Assembly: GCF_000702625.1 (NCBI RefSeq)
Contig: NZ_JNIS01000001.1
Location: 1,374,501 to 1,438,500 of the forward strand
DNA: 64,000 nucleotides
Direction of reading: 5' to 3'
Source: Exiguobacterium oxidotolerans JCM 12280
GTDB taxonomy: Bacteria > Bacillota > Bacilli > Exiguobacteriales > Exiguobacteriaceae
This document shows, piece after piece, positions 1-8,918 of this stretch (its first letter is position 1; each line of letters opens with the position of its first letter). A program made the position numbers and the translations under genes. The notes beneath the pieces are model-generated. The model searched no databases. It was not told the DNA's origin and saw nothing but the letters and a program-made list of their open reading frames with translations.

Positions 1-66
1 TCGTCAATGCGAGTTGAAACGCTTGTTTTAATCGGCGAAACTGTAATCCTCGAAGACGAACCGTAA
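1..66 (+). CDS. 3' end of an unidentified gene (partial)
   Basis: An open frame runs from the first base to a TAA at 64-66 and encodes the last 21 residues of a protein that starts outside the window. The tail ends in a hydrophobic strand (TLVLIGETVIL) followed by an acidic end. Codon choice (CTC GAA GAC GAA) resembles neighbouring genes. The strand faintly recalls C-termini of tetrapyrrole methylases, but this is too short to assign a family. Confidence 0.35.
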   Translation, partial: SSMRVETLVLIGETVILEDEP

Positions 67-160
67 AATATAAGCCCGTCCCGACCAATAACACCATGCT
101 CGGGATTCCCCAAATCCATGATGAAATCATGTGTAACACTTCCATCGCACTCCAAATCCT

Positions 161-187
161 CTCTATCTCTATCTCTATCTCTATCTC
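161..187. repeat. CTCTAT hexanucleotide microsatellite
   Basis: Four and a half perfect copies of CTCTAT lie in tandem about 130 bases upstream of the regulator start. Nothing else in the stretch 67-249 looks coding. A six-base unit would not shift a reading frame, but copy number changes would alter promoter spacing. Confidence 0.8.
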
Positions 188-249
188 AGTTGACTCTGCC
201 GCTCACCTTAGCATATTTTTGTTTATTCCTACAATATGAATCGATTGTT

Positions 250-267
250 TTTGTGGTTATACACAAA
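250..267. promoter_or_regulatory. Inverted repeat, putative AdeR operator upstream of adeR
   Basis: TTTGTG and CACAAA arms are separated by six bases. An 18-bp repeat of the same layout lies before ald at 1531-1548. Conservation of arm sequence and total length at the two promoters suggests the binding site of the adjacent regulator, here for autoregulation. Confidence 0.5.
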
Positions 268-319
268 CGGTTGTATACTAAAGATAAGGAATACGATAGA
301 GAAAGAAGGAACTTCATTT

Positions 320-1537
320 ATGTTAGAAGCAACGTACCATTCCCTCGATGATTTAGCAGAAGCGATCGGCCTCGCACTCAATGCACCGATAACGATTGAA
401 GACCGCAATCATCGTCTGCTTGCCTACAGTACGCATACGACTGATACAGATCCTGCCCGTGTCGCTACCATCATCGGCCGCCGTGTCCCGGAATCCGTCA
501 TCGATCAACTTTGGAAAGATGAGGTCATCCAAAGCTTAGCGGCTCAAGATGACCCACTCGTCATCACTGCCCGGACGAGCGTTGGTTTGAATGACCGCGT
601 CGCCATTGCCATTAAACAAGATATGGAGATTCTCGGTTACATTTGGTCAATCGCTCGCAACACCCCCTTCACTGCTTCAGAGCTAGGCGATTTAAAGAAA
701 GGTGCCATGCTTGCACAACGACAGTTGCTTGCAATCGACATGCAAAAAAAACGGCAAGAAGAACAGACGGAGCAATTCTTTTTTGAGTTACTCCACGAAG
801 AGTTACCTGAAAGTGAAATCCTAAAGACGTTCTCAAAGCTTCATCTCGCTCCGCCGGGAATCAGTCGCTTAATGGTCATCCGTTTCCCGGAAGCCATTAC
901 GCCGCGTCTGGCCGATCGCCTCCGTTATTTATTGACGATTCAACAGACGGTACGTCCGCTGCTTTATGCATACGACACGACAGATTTTATTTTGTGGATC
1001 AGCACAAACGATCGCGACATTCAGCATGAACGCATTCAGTTCGATGCTTTTATCCAGTCATTCCGCCAACTACTCGCCGAACGTTTTTCTTATACAGAAT
1101 TTGTTGTATCGAGCAGTGAAGTTTTCACCGGCGTGCAGTCGATTCCAGAACGTTACGAAGAAGCCGGTATCGTCTTACGTCTCAAAGACGCCTATCCTTT
1201 CGAACTTCAAAATGTGACGCGATACGAGCGACTCGGACTATTCCAGTTATTGCCTATCTTTTCAGAACGCCTACGGAGACGGACGGTTCGACTGGAAGAA
1301 ATCGAACGTCTTCGCGCTTACGACTTGAAACACACAGCTTCTTTATGCGAAACGCTCGAGTGGTTTTTGCATTACGACGGAAACGTCAAACAAGTCGCCG
1401 CCCACCTTCACGTCCATCCGAATACGATCTTATACCGCATGCGGCGCATCGAAGAAGAAGCCGGCATTCGGATGGAATCATTACCTGAACGTTCGTTACT
1501 TTATCTTTACTTGAAAGCCGACCGTTACCTTTTGTGA
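320..1537 (+). CDS. adeR: PucR/CdaR-family regulator of alanine dehydrogenase (AdeR-like)
   Basis: A 405-residue transcription regulator. The C-terminus carries the PucR-type helix-turn-helix seen as VKQVAAHLHVHPNTILYRMRRIEE, typical of this family. The N-terminal part (IGLALNAPITIEDRNHRLLAYS) resembles the ligand-sensing region of PucR-type regulators. In Bacillus subtilis, AdeR sits beside ald and activates it in response to alanine; the same adjacency here supports the name. The ATG at 320 is chosen because AGAAGGA at 304-310 gives good spacing; an upstream in-frame ATG at 236 has no ribosome site and the extra residues look non-coding. The 18-bp inverted repeats before this gene and before ald suggest control of both. 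Confidence 0.85.
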   Translation: MLEATYHSLDDLAEAIGLALNAPITIEDRNHRLLAYSTHTTDTDPARVATIIGRRVPESVIDQLWKDEVIQSLAAQDDPLVITARTSVGLNDRVAIAIKQDMEILGYIWSIARNTPFTASELGDLKKGAMLAQRQLLAIDMQKKRQEEQTEQFFFELLHEELPESEILKTFSKLHLAPPGISRLMVIRFPEAITPRLADRLRYLLTIQQTVRPLLYAYDTTDFILWISTNDRDIQHERIQFDAFIQSFRQLLAERFSYTEFVVSSSEVFTGVQSIPERYEEAGIVLRLKDAYPFELQNVTRYERLGLFQLLPIFSERLRRRTVRLEEIERLRAYDLKHTASLCETLEWFLHYDGNVKQVAAHLHVHPNTILYRMRRIEEEAGIRMESLPERSLLYLYLKADRYLL

Positions 1538-1548
1538 TTTCTCACAAA
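1531..1548. promoter_or_regulatory. Inverted repeat, putative AdeR operator upstream of ald
   Basis: TTTGTGA and TCACAAA arms flank TTTC and overlap the adeR stop codon. A -10 hexamer TATACT lies at 1602-1607 with no recognisable -35, as expected for an activator-dependent promoter. The related repeat is at 250-267. Confidence 0.5.
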
Positions 1549-1668
1549 CAATCCTCTTATTTTTTGAAAACACCGATAAAGTCGTACGCTTTCATTTCTC
1601 GTATACTGAGGGAGAAGTAAGTAGTTAAAGGGTTATTGGTTGTTCATTTGCGAAAGGGGATCGCTCTT

Positions 1669-2793
1669 ATGATCATTGGAGTATTAAAAGAAATTAAAAA
1701 CAACGAAAACCGTGTTGCGTTAACACCTGCCGGGGTAGCAGCGTTAACGATTCATGGACATCAAGTCATCGTCGAAACATCTGCTGGTATGGGGAGCGGC
1801 TTTACAAACGAGGAGTATCTCGAAGTTGGTGCACAAATCATCGAAACAGCGGCAGAAGTTTGGGCGACTGCTGAGCTTGCGTTGAAGGTCAAAGAACCAA
1901 TTGCTTCAGAATATCAATACTTCCGTCCCGACTTAACCTTGTTCACGTATCTACACCTGGCAGCTGAACCAGAACTCACACGGGCACTCGTCGACTCGAA
2001 GATTACGGCAATCGCTTATGAAACGGTCGAAAAAAATCGGACATTGCCACTTCTGACACCAATGAGTGAAGTTGCTGGTCGGATGGCTTCACAAATCGGT
2101 GCACAGTTCCTTGAAAAACCGCATGGTGGAATGGGGATTCTACTTGCAGGTGTTCCAGGTGTCCGTCGCGGAAAAGTCACAGTCATCGGCGGTGGTGTCG
2201 TTGGGACGAACGCAGCGAAACTCGCAGTCGGTCTTGGTGCTGACGTGACGATCATCGACGTCAGTCCTGAGCGCCTTCGTCAACTTGATGATATTTTTGG
2301 TAACTCAATCAACACGTTGATTTCGAATCCGTATACGATTGCAGAAGCCGTCGCCGAAAGTGACCTCGTCATTGGTGCCGTCTTGATTCCAGGAGCGAAA
2401 GCACCGAAGCTCGTGACAGCAGAGATGGTTGAACGAATGAAACCAGGTTCTGTCATCGTCGATGTCGCAATCGACCAAGGTGGAATTTTCGAAACCGTTG
2501 ACCGCATTTCGACACATGATAATCCAACGTATGAAAAATTCGGTGTCGTTCACTATGCCGTCGCGAATATGCCGGGTGCTGTTCCACGGACGTCGACACT
2601 CGCGCTTACGAACGCAACACTTCCTTACGTCCTCGAACTCGCGAACAAAGGAACACACCGTGCACTTGCTGAAAATGCTTCGCTTGAAAAGGGTCTCAAC
2701 GTCGCGCAAGGGTTTGTCACGTACGAAGCTGTCGCACGCGATCTCGGTTACACGTATAAATCCGTTGAAGAGGTATTGCACCTTCACGCTTAA
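1669..2793 (+). CDS. ald: Alanine dehydrogenase
   Basis: NAD-dependent L-alanine dehydrogenase, 374 residues, the usual family length. It oxidatively deaminates alanine to pyruvate and ammonia, feeding carbon and nitrogen metabolism. The N-terminus [20 protein letters not shown] is the family signature with substrate-binding Arg and Lys. The Rossmann loop [13 protein letters not shown] and the [13 protein letters not shown] segment are also present. The ATG at 1669 follows AAAGGGG at 1653-1659; an in-frame GTG/TTG extension upstream has no ribosome site. It follows adeR by 131 bp and ends at a strong terminator. Confidence 0.97.
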   Translation: MIIGVLKEIKNNENRVALTPAGVAALTIHGHQVIVETSAGMGSGFTNEEYLEVGAQIIETAAEVWATAELALKVKEPIASEYQYFRPDLTLFTYLHLAAEPELTRALVDSKITAIAYETVEKNRTLPLLTPMSEVAGRMASQIGAQFLEKPHGGMGILLAGVPGVRRGKVTVIGGGVVGTNAAKLAVGLGADVTIIDVSPERLRQLDDIFGNSINTLISNPYTIAEAVAESDLVIGAVLIPGAKAPKLVTAEMVERMKPGSVIVDVAIDQGGIFETVDRISTHDNPTYEKFGVVHYAVANMPGAVPRTSTLALTNATLPYVLELANKGTHRALAENASLEKGLNVAQGFVTYEAVARDLGYTYKSVEEVLHLHA

Positions 2794-2805
2794 TGGAAAA
2801 CAGCA

Positions 2806-2856
2806 AAAAAGCAGCGAATTTCTTCTTTATAGAAGAAATTCGCTGCTTTTTGTTTT
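2806..2856. terminator. Bidirectional terminator between ald and the polyprenol kinase-like gene
   Basis: A-run, GCAGCGAATTTCTTCT arm, TTAT loop, complementary arm and T-run form a perfect hairpin between convergent genes. Confidence 0.93.
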
Positions 2857-2904
2857 TACCTGAATCGCGCGGCGTCTTACCGGTGAAGCAAGTAGTAAGA
2901 TCTA

Positions 2905-3552
2905 TTAAAGCGCAAACGCAACGAGTGCACCGATTGAAAGCGGGATGAAAATATTATCTAAATCGCGATAGGATACGGCTTCAATCAAGGCAGCAATATT
3001 CGCAAGTAAAAAACCATAACTGATTGCGATCCAAGCCGGTAATGCATATATAAGAAACGTGGAAGTCAGGACGAGGAACGAGAATAAAAACATCGCAATG
3101 CTTCCTTCAAATGATCGTTTTATCGCCCCACGTGTGTAAAACGTCTTCCCGTAGCGTCGCCCTACTAAAGCAGCCATTCCGTCGCCCCACGCGAGCACCA
3201 TGCTGCCGGCGACAAGTGCCATTGGTTCTCGTTCAAAAAAGAGTCCGACTAGAATCAGTAAAGAAATCGGGTAGTACACCGTCCCATAAGATATGCGTTC
3301 CACTTGATTCATTTGACCCGTCCCGCGTTTTAAAGTCAGCAAATTAACGACCGTGAAAAATAGTAACGGGACGATTGCGACATACCAATGTTCGAGCCAA
3401 GCGAGTGCTAAAAAGACCCAATGTCCGACTGCGATATGAATCCACTTCCGAACCGTTTCCGGCTCTGCTTCGACGCGTCGACCAATCGCTTCCAACAAGA
3501 ACAAGATGAGACCAATGATGATGATGGTTCCAACAGCAGCAACCCATTCCAT
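2905..3552 (-). CDS. Membrane diacylglycerol/polyprenol kinase-like protein
   Basis: A 215-residue integral membrane protein with about six hydrophobic segments. The motif AWGDGMAALVGRRYGK followed by KRSFEGSIAMF matches the family that holds dolichol kinase, phytol kinase (VTE5) and CTP-dependent DAG kinase, distantly related to phosphatidate cytidylyltransferases. The substrate cannot be told from sequence. The start at 3552 is set by AAGGAGG six bases upstream; a longer frame to 3693 lacks a ribosome site. The gene is divergent from the DUF1836 gene. Confidence 0.75.
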   Translation of the reverse strand: MEWVAAVGTIIIIGLILFLLEAIGRRVEAEPETVRKWIHIAVGHWVFLALAWLEHWYVAIVPLLFFTVVNLLTLKRGTGQMNQVERISYGTVYYPISLLILVGLFFEREPMALVAGSMVLAWGDGMAALVGRRYGKTFYTRGAIKRSFEGSIAMFLFSFLVLTSTFLIYALPAWIAISYGFLLANIAALIEAVSYRDLDNIFIPLSIGALVAFAL

Positions 3553-3669
3553 ATGAATCCTCCTTCTTTTGCTCCATTCTATTGTACTTTGTCTGATTGC
3601 CGTTTGCTCTTTCGAACCTTCATTTGATAACATAAGGTCAAATGACGTCCGAGAGAGGAAGTATTCTGA

Positions 3670-4290
3670 ATGTATGATGCTCAAGCCGTGCAAACGTTAT
3701 CTAACTGCCTATCACATTTAAAAGAAGGAAAAGGGATTGGCACACTCGTTTCCGAGGATGAAGCGGATCTTCCGAAAGTCATCCAGCGCCTCAAACAATT
3801 TGATGCGACGAAAAATGGTTTATCGATTAACGAAATCGTCCATCTCGCGAATGCCTTGATTGGAGAACATATGTCTGCGACGACGATTCAAAATTGGACG
3901 AAGCGTGAAGTCCGCGACATCATCGGTGTTCCGCACCGCGGGAAAAAATACTCGATTAATCAGGCAGCGATCATCTACTTACTTGATGACTTAAAGCATC
4001 TCTTTTCCTTAGAAGAAACACGTGAATTATTAACGATCGTTTTTAAGAACCCGAATATCGATGAAGATGATTTAATTAGTCCGCTCGACTTTTATCTCGT
4101 CTATACACAGCATGCAGAGACGAGTGGACCGATTGAACTGACGGAGAAGCGTCTGAGACGCTCGTTAGAGCGTATCCATGCCTATCGCCCTGAAACGGTC
4201 CACGTCTTACAGCTCTGTCTGTACGCCCGTCGTATTTCGCACCTGACGCATGAAGCAAAACAGCGTCTCGAGCAAGTTTTACAATCTTGA
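3670..4290 (+). CDS. DUF1836 domain protein
   Basis: A 206-residue cytoplasmic protein. Residues 45-150 (LSINEIVHLANALIGEHMSA, then TIQNWTKREV, then YSINQAAIIYLLDDLKHLFSLEE) match the DUF1836 family, which has a MerR-like winged helix character and is conserved in Firmicutes. A DNA-binding role is plausible but unproven. GAGAGGAAG lies about ten bases before the ATG. It stands alone between a divergent and a convergent neighbour. Confidence 0.7.
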   Translation: MYDAQAVQTLSNCLSHLKEGKGIGTLVSEDEADLPKVIQRLKQFDATKNGLSINEIVHLANALIGEHMSATTIQNWTKREVRDIIGVPHRGKKYSINQAAIIYLLDDLKHLFSLEETRELLTIVFKNPNIDEDDLISPLDFYLVYTQHAETSGPIELTEKRLRRSLERIHAYRPETVHVLQLCLYARRISHLTHEAKQRLEQVLQS

Positions 4291-4292
4291 AG

Positions 4293-4335
4293 TAAAAAGA
4301 TGCCCTCCAGAATAAACTGAAGGACATCTTTTTTT
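4293..4335. terminator. Bidirectional terminator
   Basis: AAAAAGATG, GGACATCTTTTTTT and an inner CTCCAG/CTGAAG pairing form a hairpin between convergent genes; it reaches the stop codon of the minus-strand gene. Confidence 0.85.
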
Positions 4336-4810
4336 ATACAGCTGTAAGTGATTTATAGTTGACGGAGTTCGTCAAGCTTTTTAAGACGGACAGCAGTTCG
4401 TACATCGAGAGTTTGTCGGCATCTTTTACGAGACGATATTCATCGCCGTCTTGCAGCAATTCTGCGACGACTTCGCCTGCCGCACTTCGGACTGAGAATT
4501 TCCCTTTTGTCAGGTCGAAGGAAATGACATACGTGCCTCGCTCGTACACGTTATATTCACATTTCTTCGAGAAGAGTGAAAACTTCTCACGCATTTGACC
4601 TACCTCTTGACCATCATGGTTCATCACGACCCATTTCTTACATGTCGGGATGAACTTTCCAAACGCTACCCCTCTACCTTCACCATTCATTACTTGAACA
4701 CGACCTGTCTCGTCGTGTTGAACCGCACCAATCATTTGGTGTGCTTCATCATAAATCGCGGCATGACCTTGCGAAAAAACGCAACCCTGCACATAGACAA
4801 CTTTGCGCAA
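4334..4810 (-). CDS. LURP-one/YxjI-like (tubby C-terminal-like fold) protein
   Basis: A 158-residue protein made of repeated short beta strands, with pattern such as VGQMREKFSLFSKKCEYNVY and ISFDLTKGKFSVRSAAGEVV. This resembles YxjI and plant LURP-one-related proteins, which share the tubby/scramblase fold; molecular function is unknown. The TTG at 4808-4810 is preferred because GAGGAGA sits eight bases upstream. An in-frame GTG at 4828 lies on top of that ribosome site. A promoter and a 14-bp palindrome lie just upstream at 4906-4951. Confidence 0.6.
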   Translation of the reverse strand: MRKVVYVQGCVFSQGHAAIYDEAHQMIGAVQHDETGRVQVMNGEGRGVAFGKFIPTCKKWVVMNHDGQEVGQMREKFSLFSKKCEYNVYERGTYVISFDLTKGKFSVRSAAGEVVAELLQDGDEYRLVKDADKLSMYELLSVLKSLTNSVNYKSLTAV

Positions 4811-4905
4811 CAGAAATTCTCCTCTCACTGCTAAAAAGTGCTGGTATTTCGTCCCCAGTATATTTAGACATCCTGAATAGTTTAACTTTCTTTATCTCTA
4901 TGATA

Positions 4906-4951
4906 TTTCGTTAACGAAAATGATTATTGCACCGTTTGAACAAATTGACAA
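4906..4951 (-). promoter_or_regulatory. Promoter with palindromic operator
   Basis: On the minus strand, TTGTCA (4946-4951), a 17-bp spacer and AATAAT (4923-4928) form a sigma-A type promoter. The perfect 14-bp palindrome TTTCGTTAACGAAA (4906-4919) covers the expected start site, a classic repressor position. The regulator is unknown. Confidence 0.6.
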
Positions 4952-4981
4952 CCCCCTTTTGTCGACAATCATTCGACAACA

Positions 4982-5506
4982 TCAGCGAAAGCCAATTTCT
5001 CGTGCAAACTCGAGCAATTCTTCTCGATCAATCAAGCGTACCCGATTCGGCTCCGCCAAGCGAAGTGCGGCGTCCGTATACGTCGAATTCGTCACGACCC
5101 ATCCTTCATCCATGTCGTAAAAAGGTACTGCCGCGGCGACCTGTTGGACCGCTTCTAACCCGACCGGTCCACCATAACGTTTTGCTTGAATCGCTATTCT
5201 ATACCCTTGTGCGTCTTCAATCAATAAATCCGCCCCAAAATCTCTTGAGGCCGGTGTCAGTTCAACACGATAACCGGCACCTTCAAATAGTTCGACGAGC
5301 CACTCTTCAAACTCTCTGCCTTCCATGCGGTCAATTCGATTCGCAAGTGAAGGGGTAAAGAAGGAAAGTAATAAAAAAACGATACATCCTACTATACTGA
5401 TTCCGACAATTAAAAGTTCCCAGGAACTCGAAAAAAAATAAGTTCCGGCGACTCCGAGCACCGCGAACAGTAGTGCGATTATTCTGCGTTTCGTACGTGT
5501 TTGCAT
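4982..5506 (-). CDS. Membrane-anchored Mrr-type restriction endonuclease-like protein
   Basis: A 174-residue protein with two N-terminal membrane helices (about 8-28 and 31-52). The rest is an Mrr_cat domain: REFEEWLVELFEGAGYRVE, then D93 in GADLLIE and Q107-A-K109, the PD-(D/E)XK-type catalytic set of Mrr/YraN-like nucleases. These proteins cut DNA, often modified DNA; small membrane-anchored versions are common in Firmicutes with no assigned role. The start at 5506 follows GGGAG nine bases upstream. It may share a direction with the LURP-like gene but a promoter separates them. Confidence 0.75.
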   Translation of the reverse strand: MQTRTKRRIIALLFAVLGVAGTYFFSSSWELLIVGISIVGCIVFLLLSFFTPSLANRIDRMEGREFEEWLVELFEGAGYRVELTPASRDFGADLLIEDAQGYRIAIQAKRYGGPVGLEAVQQVAAAVPFYDMDEGWVVTNSTYTDAALRLAEPNRVRLIDREELLEFAREIGFR

Positions 5507-5697
5507 GACTTGATTCTCCCTCACTCTGAGTTGACTCGCATTCAATCGGTTTCTTTAAAATTAATATACTAAATTCTCTTTCGGTTTGCTTCCTCGAAAG
5601 GAACGAACAACGCAGATGGAGAATAAGTGTTGAGAGCAGATTACGTTTTTTAATAATCACCATGTACCGGACTTTATTTTTTGAAAGGAGGTCGCTT

Positions 5698-7836
5698 ATG
5701 ACTGAACACTCATCTACATCCGCAGAAGCACTTATCCGTGCGACCTTACGTGCCGTCTCAGAACCGCTCGCTTTAGTTGATCGGATGGGCCGAATTGACT
5801 TTGTGAATGATACCTTTCACGCCCAATTCCCTACCCACTCCAATGCCGAGTCACTGTTTTCACTTTTCTCACTCGACGAACCGTCTCTTCCATTATCTGT
5901 TTCGGTCCACTTCCGGGCAATCCCTTACGAACTCATCATCTCACCGATTGCGCAGACTTCCCTTTTCGTCGTTTCCGTTAAGTCGCTCGCGATCGACCGC
6001 TTACTCGAATCGACATTAGATGCTGCCCTACTCGTCACAGACGCAGACTTCCATATTACCTCGTTTAATGAAACAGCGAGTACCTTGTTCGGTTACGAAG
6101 AACACGAGCTAATCGGAAGATGTCCTTATGACTTACACGATCACGCAGAGTTTGATGAGCGGAAGCGACACTTGGAGCAGTTGAATTTAAAAGACTTGTC
6201 TCCAGCCGATGTCTTATTATTGCACGGACGTGATGCGGAAAACGAATGGGTGTATCACCGGAAAGACGGCTCGATCTTCTATGGTCGGTTGTATATGACC
6301 CGTTTAGCAGACGGACAATTTTTCTTGTTCATCGTTGATATGAGTGCCCAAAAACAAATTGAGTCACATCTGACGAAAAGTGAACGCCGTTTCCGTCTAT
6401 TTTCCGAATCAATCGTCGAAGCGGTCATCTTCCACGACCGTGGTACCATTCTCGACGCGAACCGAGCAGCTGAAGTGATTTTCCGTACAAAACTTGAGCA
6501 GATCAAGGGACGCAATGCCCTTGATTTCATCCATCCTGACTTTCATGAAGAAGTCAGCCGGCGTATCGAACTTCACCGCAATGATCCGTACGAGGTCACC
6601 GGGCAACGGGCAGACGGAACACCTGTCGAAATTGAAATTTTCCCGCGTGAAATCATGTACGAAAAAACACGGATGCGTGTCACCGTCATTCGGGATATCA
6701 GTGAGCGTAAAAAAATCGAGAGCATGTTAGAACGTGAAAAAAATGCCATCATGCGTCAACGCGATATCACCCAATCGATTCTGCAAGCTTCAAACGAAGG
6801 GTTTTTACTGACAGAAGAAGATGGTAGCTTCATCTTCATGAACGTCAAAGCCCGAAAACTGCTCGATGTTCCAGGGATTGCACCAAGCAAGATTCAAGAG
6901 CGGATCAGTATGATTCCGAATCTCGATCTCGCGACCCGCTATGAGATGCTACAACAAGTCGAAGAACTCCTTGCCGGCAAGCATTCTGAACTGTCATTTC
7001 GGTTTACGCTACAACGTCCGAATGAATCCAATCATCTTTACTTCGAGTTTTATGCGACTTCAATTAAGAAGGAACGTAGTCGCATCTCCCGTCATGGTTT
7101 TTTATTCGTCTTCCGCGACCGGACAGAGGAGCAAAAAATGGACCAAGTCAAAGATGAACTCATCAGTACCGTATCGCATGAGCTCCGAACACCCCTCTCA
7201 TCGATCCTCGGTTATTTGGAGTTGTTGCGCTATCGTCAGCTCACACCTGAAAAAACACAACGCTATGTCGAAATCATGCACGAAGAAGCCAAGCGGTTAA
7301 CGACGCTCCTCAATGAATTTTTAGACATTCAACGGATGGAAGGCGGCAAACAACCGTACGATTTTAAATCATTCTCTTTACGTCAACTGCTCCTCGATAC
7401 AACGGACGCTTTTGGTGAAACGGCCGAAACCCATCACATCGTGCTTGATGTAAAGGAAGATCCTGTCATGATTGTTGCCGATGAAAATAAAATTAAACAA
7501 GTCGTTTTGAACTTACTCTCGAATGCAATCAAATATTCACCATTTGCCGACCACGTCACGGTCAGTCTACACACACAAGGGGAGCAAGCCATCATTACTG
7601 TGACCGATCATGGTCTCGGAATTCCTCAAAATGCGTTCGATAAGCTCTTCACGAAATTTTATCGTGTCGATAATTCAGCCGTCCGTAAAATTGGCGGAAC
7701 CGGTCTCGGTCTTGCAATCTGTAAAGAAATCATCGAATCACATGGTGGGGCGATTTCCGTCGAGTCGGAGCTCCATCAAGGGTCGACTTTCACGGTTGTA
7801 CTCGATTTAGATTCAAGAAAGGATTATGCAAAATGA
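5698..7836 (+). CDS. Soluble multi-PAS sensor histidine kinase (orphan)
   Basis: A 712-residue kinase without clear membrane segments. It shows about four PAS-like units: near 10-90, 100-225 (VTDADFHITSFNETASTLFG), 230-345 (FHDRGTILDANRAAEVIF) and 355-470 (TEEDGSFIFMNVKARKLL). These are followed by HisKA with the phospho-acceptor His near 494 (VSHELRTPLSS) and an HATPase domain (NLLSNAIKYS, then GTGLGLAICKEI). It should sense an intracellular cue, perhaps redox or a small ligand. The start at 5698 follows AAAGGAGG. No response regulator is next to it; its stop overlaps an SDR enzyme by four bases, so the partner regulator is elsewhere. Confidence 0.88.
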   Translation: MTEHSSTSAEALIRATLRAVSEPLALVDRMGRIDFVNDTFHAQFPTHSNAESLFSLFSLDEPSLPLSVSVHFRAIPYELIISPIAQTSLFVVSVKSLAIDRLLESTLDAALLVTDADFHITSFNETASTLFGYEEHELIGRCPYDLHDHAEFDERKRHLEQLNLKDLSPADVLLLHGRDAENEWVYHRKDGSIFYGRLYMTRLADGQFFLFIVDMSAQKQIESHLTKSERRFRLFSESIVEAVIFHDRGTILDANRAAEVIFRTKLEQIKGRNALDFIHPDFHEEVSRRIELHRNDPYEVTGQRADGTPVEIEIFPREIMYEKTRMRVTVIRDISERKKIESMLEREKNAIMRQRDITQSILQASNEGFLLTEEDGSFIFMNVKARKLLDVPGIAPSKIQERISMIPNLDLATRYEMLQQVEELLAGKHSELSFRFTLQRPNESNHLYFEFYATSIKKERSRISRHGFLFVFRDRTEEQKMDQVKDELISTVSHELRTPLSSILGYLELLRYRQLTPEKTQRYVEIMHEEAKRLTTLLNEFLDIQRMEGGKQPYDFKSFSLRQLLLDTTDAFGETAETHHIVLDVKEDPVMIVADENKIKQVVLNLLSNAIKYSPFADHVTVSLHTQGEQAIITVTDHGLGIPQNAFDKLFTKFYRVDNSAVRKIGGTGLGLAICKEIIESHGGAISVESELHQGSTFTVVLDLDSRKDYAK

Positions 7837-8918
7837 AACGGACTTATTTCATGACAGGATTCCCCGGATTCCTTGCTACCAAATTAATTGAACGTCTCGC
7901 TCTTGTGCCGGAGCAAATTGACCGGTTTTATTTGCTCCATCTACCGAGCGAACGAACAAGTGCCTTAGCAAAAAAGGAATCGTTACTCGAACACACGCGT
8001 CTTAAAGAAGCACAACTCGTTTTATTAGAAGGTGATATCACAACACCCGGATTAGGATTGAACACAGAGATGAAGCAACGACTGTCGACTGAAGTGACGC
8101 ATCTCTTTCACCTGGCAGCTCTGTATGACTTGGCGACGCCGTTTGATATCGCTTTTCGAATTAACGTCATCGGAACATCGAACGTGACGCAGTTTGCTCA
8201 TACGTTGCATTATCTTGAACGCTATGTTTACTTCAGTACTGCCTATGTATCCGGGCTCCGGACCGGGACTGTTCTTGAAGGAGAACTTCGTCATGCTGCC
8301 GCGTTTAAAAATGCCTATGAAGAGACGAAGTATTTAGCCGAAGTTCGCTTGCACGAAGAAATCGGTACGCTTCCCTATACAATCATTCGTCCGGGAATCG
8401 TCGTCGGGCATTCCGAGACGGGTGAGACCCCTAAGTGGGACGGTGTCTATTTCGTCTTAAACGCGCTGCGTCTGCTAAACAACGTTGCTCCGCTCCCGTA
8501 TGCCGGCAGAGCCAATGCCCTCGTCAATCTCGTCCCATACGATTACGTCATCGCTGCGACGACTTATTTAAGTCATGCACCAAGCGGCGTCCGTCAAACG
8601 TATCACCTGACCGATCCGTTTCCACATGGTGCCCGTACGATTTATGAGATGTTACACAGCGCCTACTACAATTGCGCTCCGCGCGGCATCGTTCCGTTTC
8701 GCCTCGTGACGTCCCTGTTGACCCCGCGCATCGCTACGCGCTTACAGATGCAACGGCAGACGCTTGATTACTTCGTTCACCCTGTTCACTACGATACGAC
8801 GAACACACTTCGTGATTTAGACGGGACTGGTATTGTGTGTCCTGATCTTGCTGAGTTTCTTCCACGACTTGTCGATTACTATAAAATTCAATATCCCGAA
8901 ATGGAGAAAACACAATGA
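7833..8918 (+). CDS. Extended SDR, fatty-acyl-reductase-like (NAD_binding_4) enzyme
   Basis: A 361-residue NAD(P)-dependent oxidoreductase. Visible are the N-terminal TGFPGFLATKLIERL nucleotide-binding loop, the FSTAYVSG strand and the catalytic YEETK (Tyr-x3-Lys). The layout matches the reductase domain seen in fatty acyl-CoA reductases and thioester reductases; the true substrate is unknown. It overlaps the histidine kinase by ATGA and the next SDR by ATGA, so the three genes are probably translationally coupled. Confidence 0.8.
   Translation: MKRTYFMTGFPGFLATKLIERLALVPEQIDRFYLLHLPSERTSALAKKESLLEHTRLKEAQLVLLEGDITTPGLGLNTEMKQRLSTEVTHLFHLAALYDLATPFDIAFRINVIGTSNVTQFAHTLHYLERYVYFSTAYVSGLRTGTVLEGELRHAAAFKNAYEETKYLAEVRLHEEIGTLPYTIIRPGIVVGHSETGETPKWDGVYFVLNALRLLNNVAPLPYAGRANALVNLVPYDYVIAATTYLSHAPSGVRQTYHLTDPFPHGARTIYEMLHSAYYNCAPRGIVPFRLVTSLLTPRIATRLQMQRQTLDYFVHPVHYDTTNTLRDLDGTGIVCPDLAEFLPRLVDYYKIQYPEMEKTQ

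Noticed and set aside
236-319. Upstream ATG for adeR
   Set aside because: It lies inside the putative operator region without a ribosome site; the ATG at 320 has one and gives the usual N-terminus.
2305-2787. 160-codon frame antisense to ald
   Set aside because: Shadow of a strongly conserved gene on the other strand; no ribosome site.
4959-4980. Short TTGTCGACAA palindrome near the Mrr gene stop
   Set aside because: Only ten bases and lies at the gene end; likely chance.
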